Assembly: GCF_025854275.1 (NCBI RefSeq)
Contig: NZ_CP107567.1
Location: 6,882,001 to 6,946,000 of the forward strand
Source of the DNA: Streptomyces peucetius
GTDB lineage: Bacteria; Actinomycetota; Actinomycetes; Streptomycetales; Streptomycetaceae
DNA: 64,000 nucleotides
Direction: 5' to 3'
Shown: piece by piece, positions 33,796 to 41,728 of the stretch
Layout of the letters: each line of letters opens with the position of its first letter
Numbering within the stretch: the first letter of the stretch is position 1
Notes under the pieces: generated by a model
Seen by the model: only the letters and a program-made list of their open reading frames with translations
What the model was told of the DNA's origin: nothing
Databases searched by the model: none
Translations under genes and position numbers: made by a program

Positions 33796-35580
33796 GTGTC
33801 CCGTGCCCTGCCCGGAAGCCGCACGTCACTCGCCCTGGCCGCCGGCGCGGCGCTGCTCGCCCCGCTCGTGGCCGCCTCCCCGGCCGCGGCCGGCGAGGAG
33901 CCCGGCGAATACTCCGTGTCCGCGCTGCAGTTCACCGTCGAGGCGGGCGGGAGGACGTGCGTGGTCGACGCTGACCTCTACCGGCCGGCCGGGGTGGACG
34001 CGGCCCGGCCCGCACCCGCCGTGCTCACCACCAACGGTTTCGGCGGCAGCAAGGCCGACGGCTCGACGGACGCCACGGCGAAGGCGTTCGCCGCCCGTGG
34101 CTATGTCGCCCTGGCCTACTCCGGCCTCGGCTTCGGGAAGTCGGGCTGCCTCGTCTCCCTCGACGACCCGCGGATCGACGGCCGCGCGGCCTCCCGGCTG
34201 ATCGACTTCCTGGCCGGCACGCGCGCCGCCGACGACGGCACCGTTGCCGACTACGTGACCCGGGACGGCGCCGGCGACCCGCGCGTCGGCATGATCGGCG
34301 GCTCGTACGGCGGCGCCGTCCAGATGGCCACCGCCGCCGTGGACCAGCGGGTCGACGCGCTCGTTCCGCTGATCACCTGGCACGACCTCAACCATTCGCT
34401 CGACCCGAACAACGCGGTGGGAACGACCGTCCCCGGCGCGTTCAAATGGCAGTGGACGAACGGCTTCTTCCTGATCGGAGAGGGCCAGCCGCTGATCAAC
34501 CCCGGCCTCGACCCGTCCCGTCTCGGCTCGCCGGCCTGCCTGCACTTCGTCGCCCAGGCCTGCGAGACCCAGCGCCTGCTCGTCTCCGGCCGCTACCCGG
34601 CCGACGGCACCGAGGCGATGCGGCGCTTCGCGAGCAGCGTCTCCCCCGTCTCCTACCTGCCCCAGGTCAAGGCGCCGACCCTGCTCGTCCAGGGCCAGGC
34701 CGACAGCCTCTTCACCCTCAACGAGGCGCAGGACACCTACGAGACGCTCAAGGCCCAGGGCACCCGCACCAAGATGATCTGGCAGTCCTGGGGACACAGC
34801 GGCGGCCTGACCGACCCCGCCTCCGGTGAGCTCAACCTCGGCGAGGGAAACCTCGAGACCAGCTATGTCGGCAGGCGCATCCTCGCCTGGTTCGACCGGT
34901 ACCTGCACAAGAACGCGAGCGCCGACACCGGCCCGGACTTCGCCTACTACCGCGACTGGCAGGCCGGTTACGGCGAGGCGGGCGCCGTTCCGTCCCTGTC
35001 CCGGAAGATGTACCTCTCCGGCGACGGCAGCCTCGTCGGCAGCCGAGCCGAGGTGGCCTCCGGCAGCCGGACGTACACCAACTGGCTCGTGCCGACGAGC
35101 CACTCCGAGTCGTCGCTGTCCGGACTGCTCGGCATCCCCGACCCCGAGCCGTACGACACACCGGGCACCTACCTGGGCTGGCGCAGCGAGCCGCTGACCG
35201 CGCCCCTCGACGTCGTCGGCGCCCCCGGGGCCCGGCTGAAGGTCGTCTCACCCGGCACGGAACGCGTCCAGGACTCCGGCGACGCGGCGGACAGACTGGT
35301 GCTCTTCGCCAAGCTGTACGACGTGGCGCCCGACGGCACCAAGACCCTGGTGAACCGCCTGGTCGCACCGGTGCGCGTGCCCGACGTGACGGAGCCGTTC
35401 ACGGTGGAGCTGCCGGGCATCGTGCACCGCTACGAGACCGGGCACCGGCTCGAGTTCGTCATCGCGGCGAGCGACACCGCGTACTACGGCAACCGGGGCG
35501 TCAAGCGGGTGACCGTCGTCAGCGCCCCGCAGGACACCGGCGTCCTCGAACTCCCCGTGGTGCGCGGCTCCGTCTCCTGA
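33796..35580 (+). CDS. secreted CocE/NonD-type alpha/beta hydrolase
   Basis: Exported hydrolase of 594 residues. A signal peptide (SRALPGSRTSLALAAGA, hydrophobic core, cleavage near ASPAAAG) is followed by an alpha/beta-hydrolase domain with S170 in GGSYGGAV, an acid in VQGQADSLF and a His in WGHSGG, then a C-terminal jelly-roll domain (about 400-590) as in X-Pro dipeptidyl-peptidases and cocaine esterase. Substrate may be an ester or Xaa-Pro peptide. GTG 33796 has GGAGG six bases upstream; the longer frame from 33739 is less likely. It follows the peptidase genes and may supply peptides to them. Confidence 0.9.
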   Translation: MSRALPGSRTSLALAAGAALLAPLVAASPAAAGEEPGEYSVSALQFTVEAGGRTCVVDADLYRPAGVDAARPAPAVLTTNGFGGSKADGSTDATAKAFAARGYVALAYSGLGFGKSGCLVSLDDPRIDGRAASRLIDFLAGTRAADDGTVADYVTRDGAGDPRVGMIGGSYGGAVQMATAAVDQRVDALVPLITWHDLNHSLDPNNAVGTTVPGAFKWQWTNGFFLIGEGQPLINPGLDPSRLGSPACLHFVAQACETQRLLVSGRYPADGTEAMRRFASSVSPVSYLPQVKAPTLLVQGQADSLFTLNEAQDTYETLKAQGTRTKMIWQSWGHSGGLTDPASGELNLGEGNLETSYVGRRILAWFDRYLHKNASADTGPDFAYYRDWQAGYGEAGAVPSLSRKMYLSGDGSLVGSRAEVASGSRTYTNWLVPTSHSESSLSGLLGIPDPEPYDTPGTYLGWRSEPLTAPLDVVGAPGARLKVVSPGTERVQDSGDAADRLVLFAKLYDVAPDGTKTLVNRLVAPVRVPDVTEPFTVELPGIVHRYETGHRLEFVIAASDTAYYGNRGVKRVTVVSAPQDTGVLELPVVRGSVS

Positions 35581-35587
35581 CCGGCCG

Positions 35588-36658
35588 CTACTCGGCGCCG
35601 AGCGCCGCGTAGCCCGGACGGATCACCGTCTCGATCAGCCGCTGCCGCTCCGGGAGCGACAGGAAGGCGGACTCGGCGGCGGCGACGGTGAACTCCTCGA
35701 ACACCTCGGCGCCGTAGCCGAAGGCGTCCGCCACGTGCTGGAACTCCTGGCTCATGGTGGTGCCCGAGACCAGGCGGTTGTCGGTGTTGAGGGTAACGCG
35801 GAAGCCGAGGCGGCGCAGCAGGTCGAGCGGGTGCGTGTCGTACGACTTCGCCGCGCCGGTCTGGAGGTTGGACGTCGGGCAGACCTCGAGGGCGATGCGG
35901 TTGTCGCGTACGTACGACGCGAGGTGGCCGAGGGCGGCCGTGCCGTCGTCATGGACCTGGATGTCGTCGGTGATCCGTACGCCGTGGCCGATCCGCTCGG
36001 CGCCGCAGACCTGCACGGCCTCGTGGATCGACTCGGCGCCGACGGCCTCGCCCGCGTGGATCGTGAAGTGGCAGTTGTGCCGCTTCAGGTGCTGGAAGGC
36101 CGGGAGGTGGCGGGCGGGCGGGTTCCCGATCTCGCCGCCGGCGATGTCGAAGCCCGCGACGCCGCGGTCGCGGTGCGCGACCGTGAGCTCGGCGATCTCC
36201 AGCGACCGGTCGGTGTGGCGCATGCCCGTGAGCAGCGCGCGCACCGTTATCCGCCCGCCGGCGCGGCGCTCGCCCTCGCGCAGGCCCGCGTTGACCGCGT
36301 CCACGACCGCGTCGAGGCTCAGCCCGCGCTCCTGGTGCTGCTCGGGCGCGTACCGCACCTCCGCGTAGACGACCCCGTCCGCCGCGAGGTCCTCGGCGCA
36401 CTCGGCCGCGATGCGCTCCAGGGCCTCGCGGGTCTGCATCACCGCGCACGTGTGCGCGAAGGTCTCCAGGTAACGCTCCAGGGAACCCGAGTCCGCGGCT
36501 TCACGGAACCACACGGCGAGCTCGGCGGCGTCCTGCGTGGGCAGACCCTGATAGCCGACCTCGCGCGCGAGCTCGATGATCGTGGCGGGGCGGAGGCCGC
36601 CGTCGAGGTGGTCGTGGAGGACGACCTTGGGGGCGCGGATGATGTCAGACAAGTGCAT
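35588..36658 (-). CDS. add: adenosine deaminase
   Basis: Zinc amidohydrolase of 356 residues that converts adenosine (or deoxyadenosine) to inosine. Motifs: [13 protein letters not shown] (H15 and H17 zinc ligands), [14 protein letters not shown] (His and catalytic Glu), [19 protein letters not shown] and [11 protein letters not shown] (zinc/catalytic Asp). ATG 36658 is chosen: TACACT ends six bases upstream, so the transcript probably begins at the A of ATG (leaderless). Only 7 bases separate its stop from the convergent hydrolase. Codons 2-6 contain a near copy of the GntR operator described at 37960. Confidence 0.95.
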   Translation of the reverse strand: MHLSDIIRAPKVVLHDHLDGGLRPATIIELAREVGYQGLPTQDAAELAVWFREAADSGSLERYLETFAHTCAVMQTREALERIAAECAEDLAADGVVYAEVRYAPEQHQERGLSLDAVVDAVNAGLREGERRAGGRITVRALLTGMRHTDRSLEIAELTVAHRDRGVAGFDIAGGEIGNPPARHLPAFQHLKRHNCHFTIHAGEAVGAESIHEAVQVCGAERIGHGVRITDDIQVHDDGTAALGHLASYVRDNRIALEVCPTSNLQTGAAKSYDTHPLDLLRRLGFRVTLNTDNRLVSGTTMSQEFQHVADAFGYGAEVFEEFTVAAAESAFLSLPERQRLIETVIRPGYAALGAE

Positions 36659-36664
36659 CCGGGG

Positions 36665-36670
36665 AGTGTA
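36665..36670 (-). promoter_or_regulatory. leaderless -10 element of add
   Basis: TACACT on the minus strand lies six bases before the ATG, placing the transcription start on the start codon. No clear -35. Confidence 0.5.
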
Positions 36671-36719
36671 CGGCACACCGCCCCGCGGCTGCGCGCGCCT
36701 TTCCCGGGGGCTCCTCGCA

Positions 36720-36867
36720 TCAATCTCCCCGACGGCCTGGCGGCCGTGGGAGGTACCCCCAAGCGGGGCTGGGTGCGGCCGGTCTCGTCGGGTCTCCGCT
36801 CCGAAGCCTGCGCCTCAATCTCCCCGACGGCCTGGCGGCCGTGGGAGGTACCCCCAAGCGGGGCTGG
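36720..36867. repeat. two exact 53-bp direct repeats
   Basis: Bases 36720-36772 recur exactly at 36815-36867, 95 bases apart. Each copy contains GGGAGGTACCCCC, a short palindromic core common in streptomycete intergenic DNA. A degenerate third copy begins near 36918. The 485-base spacer (36659-37143) also holds ACCGCGC-GAA-GCGCGGT (37002-37022 area) and other GC-rich hairpins but no gene. Confidence 0.85.
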
Positions 36868-37143
36868 ATGCGGCGGGTTTGTCGGGGCTCCGCCCCTTGT
36901 GCCCCAGCGCCGCAAACTTGCCCTACGGCCTGGCGGGCGTGGGTGGTGCCCGGCGGGCTGGATGCCGCGCAGCGGGATTTCAGCCCGGCCGGCGATTGAG
37001 GCCACCGCGCGAAGCGCGGTACCGGGGCCGGGGCGGAGCCCCGCGCACCGCCCGGGGGCCCGGGCCGGGGTCCGGGGCTTGCCCCGGTTTCGGGAAGGGG
37101 CGGGGAGGGGACAGGCCCGCCGCAGGCGTTCCCGCCACCCCCG

Positions 37144-37884
37144 TCAGTGCGACAGCACCGGCAACCCCGGCGCCCCCGTCGGCAGCATGTGCTTCGCCGC
37201 CAGCACCGGCGTGCCGCCGGCCAGCACCACCTGCGTGACCAGCACCGCCGGCGTGTCCGCCGCCCGGCCCAGTTGTTCGCCGCGCCGGCGCCCCAGCAGC
37301 GTCGCGCTCATGCTGCTGCGCGCGGTCAGCGCGAGCCCGCGGGAGGCGGCCGTGAGCACGGAGAGCATGGACACGCCCGGCCCGGCGCCCCGCAGGCCCG
37401 CGGCGAAGGCCGGGTGCGCCGCGGCCAGCGTCTCCTCCGGCGCGGCCCATTCATGGCTGAGCGCCGCCGCCTGACCGTCCCCGGCCACCACCGACTCCCA
37501 GAACCGCAGCTCCGCGCCGGCGGGTGCGAGCAGATGCTGGGTGGTGAAGTCCGTCGGCTCCTCGACCGTCCGCACCAGGGGCCGCACGGCCAGCGGCGCC
37601 CCCTGGGACAGCACCTCCTCGAGCGGCTGGATGCGCTCGTAACCGCGTTTGCGCACCTGGTCGTTGACCGTCCGTCCGACGCCGCGCCGCACCGACAGCA
37701 GGCCGTCCTCCTGGAGCAGCAGCAGGGCCTCGCGCAGCGCGGGCCTGCTGACCCCGAGCTCGGTGGCGAGCCGCGGCTCGGACGGCAGGGTGGAGCCCGG
37801 CGGGTAGACGCCCTCGCGGATGGCGTCCGCGATCCGCTCGTACAGGACGACGACCGGTCTGCGCTGCTGCCGGCTGGCTGCCAC
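37144..37884 (-). CDS. GntR-family transcriptional regulator
   Basis: Regulator of 246 residues. The winged helix is at the N-terminus (VLYERIADAIREGVYPPGST, then LPSEPRLATELGVSRPALREAL and LLSVRRGVGRTVN), followed by a UTRA-type ligand domain (RFWESVVAGDGQAAALSHEW). GTG 37884 has GAGGAGG four bases upstream; upstream frame is promoter. A palindrome between it and the divergent GNAT gene is its probable operator. The ligand is unknown; a nucleoside or sugar would fit control of adenosine deaminase. Confidence 0.92.
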   Translation of the reverse strand: MAASRQQRRPVVVLYERIADAIREGVYPPGSTLPSEPRLATELGVSRPALREALLLLQEDGLLSVRRGVGRTVNDQVRKRGYERIQPLEEVLSQGAPLAVRPLVRTVEEPTDFTTQHLLAPAGAELRFWESVVAGDGQAAALSHEWAAPEETLAAAHPAFAAGLRGAGPGVSMLSVLTAASRGLALTARSSMSATLLGRRRGEQLGRAADTPAVLVTQVVLAGGTPVLAAKHMLPTGAPGLPVLSH

Positions 37885-37959
37885 GTGCCCTCCTCGGATC
37901 ACCTGTCGGCAAGCTATGCGAGGGCGCACACCGCTGGCAAAAGACCCCTCGCCCGCGAT

Positions 37960-37972
37960 CTTGTCTGACAAG
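37960..37972. promoter_or_regulatory. probable GntR operator
   Basis: CTTGTCTGACAAG is a perfect 13-base palindrome around a central T, located between the divergent GntR and GNAT genes, 76 bases before the regulator start. Its first 11 bases recur on the minus strand at 36653-36643, inside the start of add. Confidence 0.6.
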
Positions 37973-38002
37973 CCCCACAGGGTCGGCCGTCGGTCCGTGT
38001 CG

Positions 38003-38008
38003 TAATCT
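38003..38008 (+). promoter_or_regulatory. leaderless -10 element of the GNAT gene
   Basis: TAATCT ends six bases before ATG 38015, so the message probably starts at the start codon. Confidence 0.5.
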
Positions 38009-38014
38009 GACGTC

Positions 38015-38608
38015 ATGTCCGAGACAGCGCCTGCCGACGGCGCCGGCCGTTCCTATCCGGTCGCCGGTGAACGCGTCGGCCTGCGCCGTTGCACCTACGA
38101 GGACGCCGCCGAGTTCACGGCGTACGCCCGGCGGAGCACCGCGCACCACCGGCCCTGGCTCTTCCCGCCGCTCACCGAGGACGACTACGCGGCCTACGCG
38201 GAGCGCCTCATCGAGGACCCGGCGCGCGCCGGTTTCCTCGTCTGTGAGCGGCCCACCGGCAGGATCGCCGGGTACATCAACGTCAACAACATCGTCCACG
38301 GGGCGTTTCTCAGCGGTGCCGTCGGCTACGGGGCCTTCGCACACGCACTCGGCCGCGGCCTGATGGGCGAGGGCCTGCGGCTGCTGGTCGCCCATGCCTT
38401 CTCCGGCGGCGGCCTCGGCCTGCACCGGCTGGAGGCCAACATCCAGCCGGGCAACACGGCCTCGCTCGGGCTCGTGCGGTCCGTCGGGTTCCGTCTGGAG
38501 GGCTACTCGCCCGACTTCCTGTACATCGACGGCGCCTGGCGCGACCACGAGCGCTGGGCGATCACCCGGGAGATGACGGACCGCGCCCGACGGCGGCGGC
38601 CTGTGTAG
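38015..38608 (+). CDS. GNAT acetyltransferase (RimJ/RimL type)
   Basis: Acetyltransferase of 197 residues resembling enzymes that acetylate ribosomal-protein N-termini. Seen: ERVGLRRCTYEDAAEF at the start, the acetyl-CoA loop region (GRGLMGEGLRLLVAHAF) and HRLEANIQPGNTASLGLVRS followed by GFRLEGYSPDFL, the RimJ/L hallmark. Substrate unknown. Divergent from the GntR gene across a palindrome, so it may share its control. Confidence 0.9.
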   Translation: MSETAPADGAGRSYPVAGERVGLRRCTYEDAAEFTAYARRSTAHHRPWLFPPLTEDDYAAYAERLIEDPARAGFLVCERPTGRIAGYINVNNIVHGAFLSGAVGYGAFAHALGRGLMGEGLRLLVAHAFSGGGLGLHRLEANIQPGNTASLGLVRSVGFRLEGYSPDFLYIDGAWRDHERWAITREMTDRARRRRPV

Positions 38609-38635
38609 TCGGCGTCCCTGGCCCGGGGGTACCGC

Positions 38636-38992
38636 TCAGGCCGCGGCGGGCTTGCGGTCGACGTACTCGAAGACCGACCCGTCGGGGTGGACGGCGATCA
38701 GATTCCGGCCGACAGGCGTCTCCAAGGGGCCCGCGAGCACCCGGGCGCCGACCTCGTTGAGTGTGGCGTACGCGTCGTCCACGTCCTTGACGGCGATCGT
38801 CGCCGACACCTTCCGCAGGATCTCCAGTTCGGACTCCGGCCCGCTCATCAGCAGGAAGCAGCCGACGGCCGCGACGGAGACCCCGCCGCGCTCGAAGCGC
38901 AGCGGCGGGGCGCCGGTGAGGCGTTCGTAGAAGGCCGCGGAGGCTTCCAGGTCGTCGACGCAGATGCGGAGTGTGGTTCCGAGGATCTCCAT
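38636..38992 (-). CDS. VOC-family protein
   Basis: Glyoxalase-fold protein of 118 residues: EILGTTLRICVDDLEASAAF opens the first unit (split motif), and IAVKDVDDAYATL with IAVHPDGSVFEYV ends the second. Function unknown. The ATG at 38992 is preceded by TACCCT (39005-39000) seven bases upstream, another leaderless arrangement. Upstream bases 38993-39128 are GC-rich and show imperfect repetition (GGAGCGGCATGCCGTG and variants) but no gene. Confidence 0.85.
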   Translation of the reverse strand: MEILGTTLRICVDDLEASAAFYERLTGAPPLRFERGGVSVAAVGCFLLMSGPESELEILRKVSATIAVKDVDDAYATLNEVGARVLAGPLETPVGRNLIAVHPDGSVFEYVDRKPAAA

Positions 38993-39128
38993 ACGGACGA
39001 GGGTAGTTGGCGCCCCGGCCCGACGGCAGCGGGAGTGCGGGACCCGCCCCGCCGGCCGTCGGAGCGGCATGCCGTGAGGGTCCCGCGCGTCCGGCCGCCG
39101 GAGCAGCGCGCCGTGCGCGACCCGCCCG

Positions 39129-39938
39129 TCACACCCGGCAGAGCAGTTCGCCGTGCGGCACCGTGAACCAGGCGTCGGGCTGTTCGCCCCAGGCGCGCCA
39201 GCCCGCCGCGATCGCCTCGAGCTGTTCCCTGGACGCATGGCCGCCCTCCACGGCGATCCGCGCGTACCCCGACGCGGCCGTCCGGTCCGCCCACAGGCCG
39301 CTCCACCACGCGCGGTCGGCGGGTGCGGCGAAGCACCATGCCGCCGCGCCGGGGGTGATGTCGGTGAAGCCCGCGGCACGGGCCCAGGACAGCAGCCGGC
39401 GGCCGGCGTCGGGTTCGCCGCCGTTGGCGCGGGCGACGCGCCGGTAGAGCTCCAGCCACTCGTCCAGTACCGGAGGCTCGGGGTACCAGCTGAACGCCGC
39501 GTAGTCGCTGTCGCGTACGGCGACCACTCCGCCGGGCCGGCACACCCGACGCATCTCGCGCAGCGCCCGCACCGGGTCCCCGACGTGCTGGAGCACCTGG
39601 TGGGCGTGGACGACGTCGAAGGAGTCGTCGGCGAAGTCCAGGTCGTGGACATCCGCGACCGCGACGCGGACGTTGTCCAGGCCGCGCCGCTCCGCGTACT
39701 CCCGGGCCTGCCCGAGCACGCCCTGCGCGGCGTCGACGGCCGTGACCCGCCCCGGTGCGACCAGTTCCGCGAGGTCGGCGGTGATGGTGCCGGGGCCGCA
39801 GCCCACGTCCAGCACGTCGAGGCCGGGCCGGAGTTCGCCGATCAGGTACGCCGCGGAGTTGGCGGCGGTGCGCCAGGTGTGGGAGCGCAGCACGGACTCG
39901 TGGTGCCCGTGGGTGTAGACGGCGGTCTCCTGCGGCAT
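39129..39938 (-). CDS. class I SAM-dependent methyltransferase
   Basis: Methyltransferase of 269 residues. Rossmann motif I is VLDVGCGPGTITADLAE; VTAVDAAQGVL is motif II; FDVVHAHQVLQHVGDP and LREMRRVCRPGGVVAV are motifs IV-VI as in UbiE/arsenite-methyltransferase-like proteins. Methyl acceptor unknown. AAGGAG lies six bases before the ATG. Confidence 0.92.
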   Translation of the reverse strand: MPQETAVYTHGHHESVLRSHTWRTAANSAAYLIGELRPGLDVLDVGCGPGTITADLAELVAPGRVTAVDAAQGVLGQAREYAERRGLDNVRVAVADVHDLDFADDSFDVVHAHQVLQHVGDPVRALREMRRVCRPGGVVAVRDSDYAAFSWYPEPPVLDEWLELYRRVARANGGEPDAGRRLLSWARAAGFTDITPGAAAWCFAAPADRAWWSGLWADRTAASGYARIAVEGGHASREQLEAIAAGWRAWGEQPDAWFTVPHGELLCRV

Positions 39939-40045
39939 GACGTCTCCTTCTGCTGAGGCGAGTACAGCCGTAAACTACGCCTCCGTCCCGCATTGCGAGA
40001 CCCATGTCTTGCCATGTGGACAGTGATTGCTGTGGGCGCAGGCCG

Positions 40046-41548
40046 CTAGAGCAGAGACTGCGGGCGGTATACCGTCAGCGCCTCCGTGATCTTGTCCACC
40101 ACCAACTCCCTCGGGGCATCCGCCACTTCACCGTCGTAGGCGAGCAGCGTGCCCGGCGCCAGGCCGCCGATCCGCAGATGGCGCAGCCGCTGCGCCGCAT
40201 GGACGGGGGAGCGGTTCAGCCTGCCCGCCAGGGCCGCCCCGAGCAGCCGCCAGCCGGGGGCCCGGCCGGCGTGCACCACGCGGACGTCCAGCAGGCCGTC
40301 CACGAGGTTCTGCCGGTGGCCCGGTGTGGGATCGATGCCCTTGTAGACGCCGTTGCCCGCGAACAGCAGCCACAGCGGGCGCCGCCGCCCCTGCACCTCG
40401 GCCTCGAGCGGACGCCGCCCGCGCAGCACCAGTGACGCCGCCAGCACACCGGCGGGCCAGCTGCCGATCCGGGGTGACCAGTGCTCCCTGATGCGCACGA
40501 GATCCGGGTACACGCCGAGGCTGAAGGTGTTCAGGAAGTGGCCCGGCTCCGCGCTGCCGCCCGGGCCCGGTGTGAACCGCCCCAGGTCCACCCGCACCGC
40601 GTCCCCGGCGGCGAGCGCGCGGCAGGTGTCGTGGAGCGACTCGATGCCCAGGTCGTACGCGAAGTGGTTGAGCGTGCCCCCGGGGAAGACGGCCAGCGGT
40701 ACGCCGTGCTCCGCCGCGACCGCCGCGGCCCGGTTGACCGTCCCGTCCCCGCCGACGATGCCCAGCGCACGGCCGCGCCCCGCCGCCTTCTCCAGTTCGG
40801 CGCGCAGCTCGTCGGGTGCGCACTCCACCACCTCGGCGAGCGGCAGCGCCTCCCGCACCAGCGGTGCCATGTCCGCCGAGCCGGACTCACGGTTGACGAT
40901 CACGACCAGGCCCTCGCCGCCGGCCAGCGACGGCGCCTCGGCGTGCGGGGTGCCGGGCGCGGGCAGCTGCGACCTCGTCGGAACCGCGCCCCGCACCGCG
41001 AAGGCGGCTCCCACACCGAGCGCCGCGCCGGCGAGCACGTCGCTCGGATAGTGCACGCCCGTGTAGATCCGCGAGAACGCGACGGACACCGCCACGGGCG
41101 CGACGACCGCGCCCCACGCCTTGGACTCCAGCGCGACCCCGGTCGCGAACGCCGCCGCCGACGCGGCGTGCCCGGACGGGAAGGACGTGGTGAACGGCTG
41201 CCGCTTCAGCTGCCGTATCACCGGAACCGCGTCGAGCAGCGGCCGTGCCCTGCGCACGGACCGCTTCCCGACGGTGTTGATGACGGCTGAGGCGACGGCG
41301 AGGGAGGCGACACCGCGCACCGCCGCCCGCCGCGAACGGGTGCCGCGCCCCAGTGCGGCGATACCCGCGGCGGTGCCGAACCAGAGCAGCCCGTGGTTGG
41401 CGCTGCGGCTCAGCCTCGGCAGCACCGGCTCGGCGGCCGGCCACTCCCGTGCCGCCACGGCGTGCAGCAGCCGCCGGTCCCAGCCGCTGAGCAGGGCCGG
41501 GGCCCGGCGGCGCAGCGGTTGTACTCCTTGTACGTGAGCGTCGGACAT
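40046..41548 (-). CDS. PAP2 phosphatase-diacylglycerol kinase fusion
   Basis: Membrane protein of 500 residues joining two lipid enzymes. Residues 1-205: PAP2 acid phosphatase with all three motifs (KRSVRRARP; PSGHA near 122; SRIYTGVHYPSD). Residues 215-500: diacylglycerol/sphingosine-kinase-like catalytic domain (VIVNRESGS, GGDGTVNRAA near 262, FPGGTLNHFAYDLG, GNGVYKGI). The first would remove, the second add, a phosphate on lipid substrates such as phosphatidic acid or undecaprenyl compounds. Start at ATG 41548 has no ribosome site; TATCCG six bases upstream suggests a leaderless message. Confidence 0.93.
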   Translation of the reverse strand: MSDAHVQGVQPLRRRAPALLSGWDRRLLHAVAAREWPAAEPVLPRLSRSANHGLLWFGTAAGIAALGRGTRSRRAAVRGVASLAVASAVINTVGKRSVRRARPLLDAVPVIRQLKRQPFTTSFPSGHAASAAAFATGVALESKAWGAVVAPVAVSVAFSRIYTGVHYPSDVLAGAALGVGAAFAVRGAVPTRSQLPAPGTPHAEAPSLAGGEGLVVIVNRESGSADMAPLVREALPLAEVVECAPDELRAELEKAAGRGRALGIVGGDGTVNRAAAVAAEHGVPLAVFPGGTLNHFAYDLGIESLHDTCRALAAGDAVRVDLGRFTPGPGGSAEPGHFLNTFSLGVYPDLVRIREHWSPRIGSWPAGVLAASLVLRGRRPLEAEVQGRRRPLWLLFAGNGVYKGIDPTPGHRQNLVDGLLDVRVVHAGRAPGWRLLGAALAGRLNRSPVHAAQRLRHLRIGGLAPGTLLAYDGEVADAPRELVVDKITEALTVYRPQSLL

Positions 41549-41666
41549 GTTCGGCGGATACCCCGAGCCCCGTCCCGTTACGCCGGTCGGCATTCCACGG
41601 GCCGAGGGCCGGCGGCCCGCAGGGCAGGCCCGGAACGTTCGCGGGGCGGGGGCGGCCGATCCTTCG

Positions 41667-41672
41667 TATAAA
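41667..41672 (+). promoter_or_regulatory. -10-like TATAAA before the aminotransferase-fold gene
   Basis: TATAAA stands out in GC-rich DNA 56 bases before the ATG; no good -35. Confidence 0.35.
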
Positions 41673-41728
41673 GGGCTCGTGGGCCGGGCAGACGTTCCGG
41701 GGTGCGAGGCACGGCGGAGGTGGGTGCG

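Noticed and set aside
36720..36867. Possible CRISPR-like array
   Set aside because: Only two full copies, repeat too long at 53 bases, no regular spacers, no cas genes.
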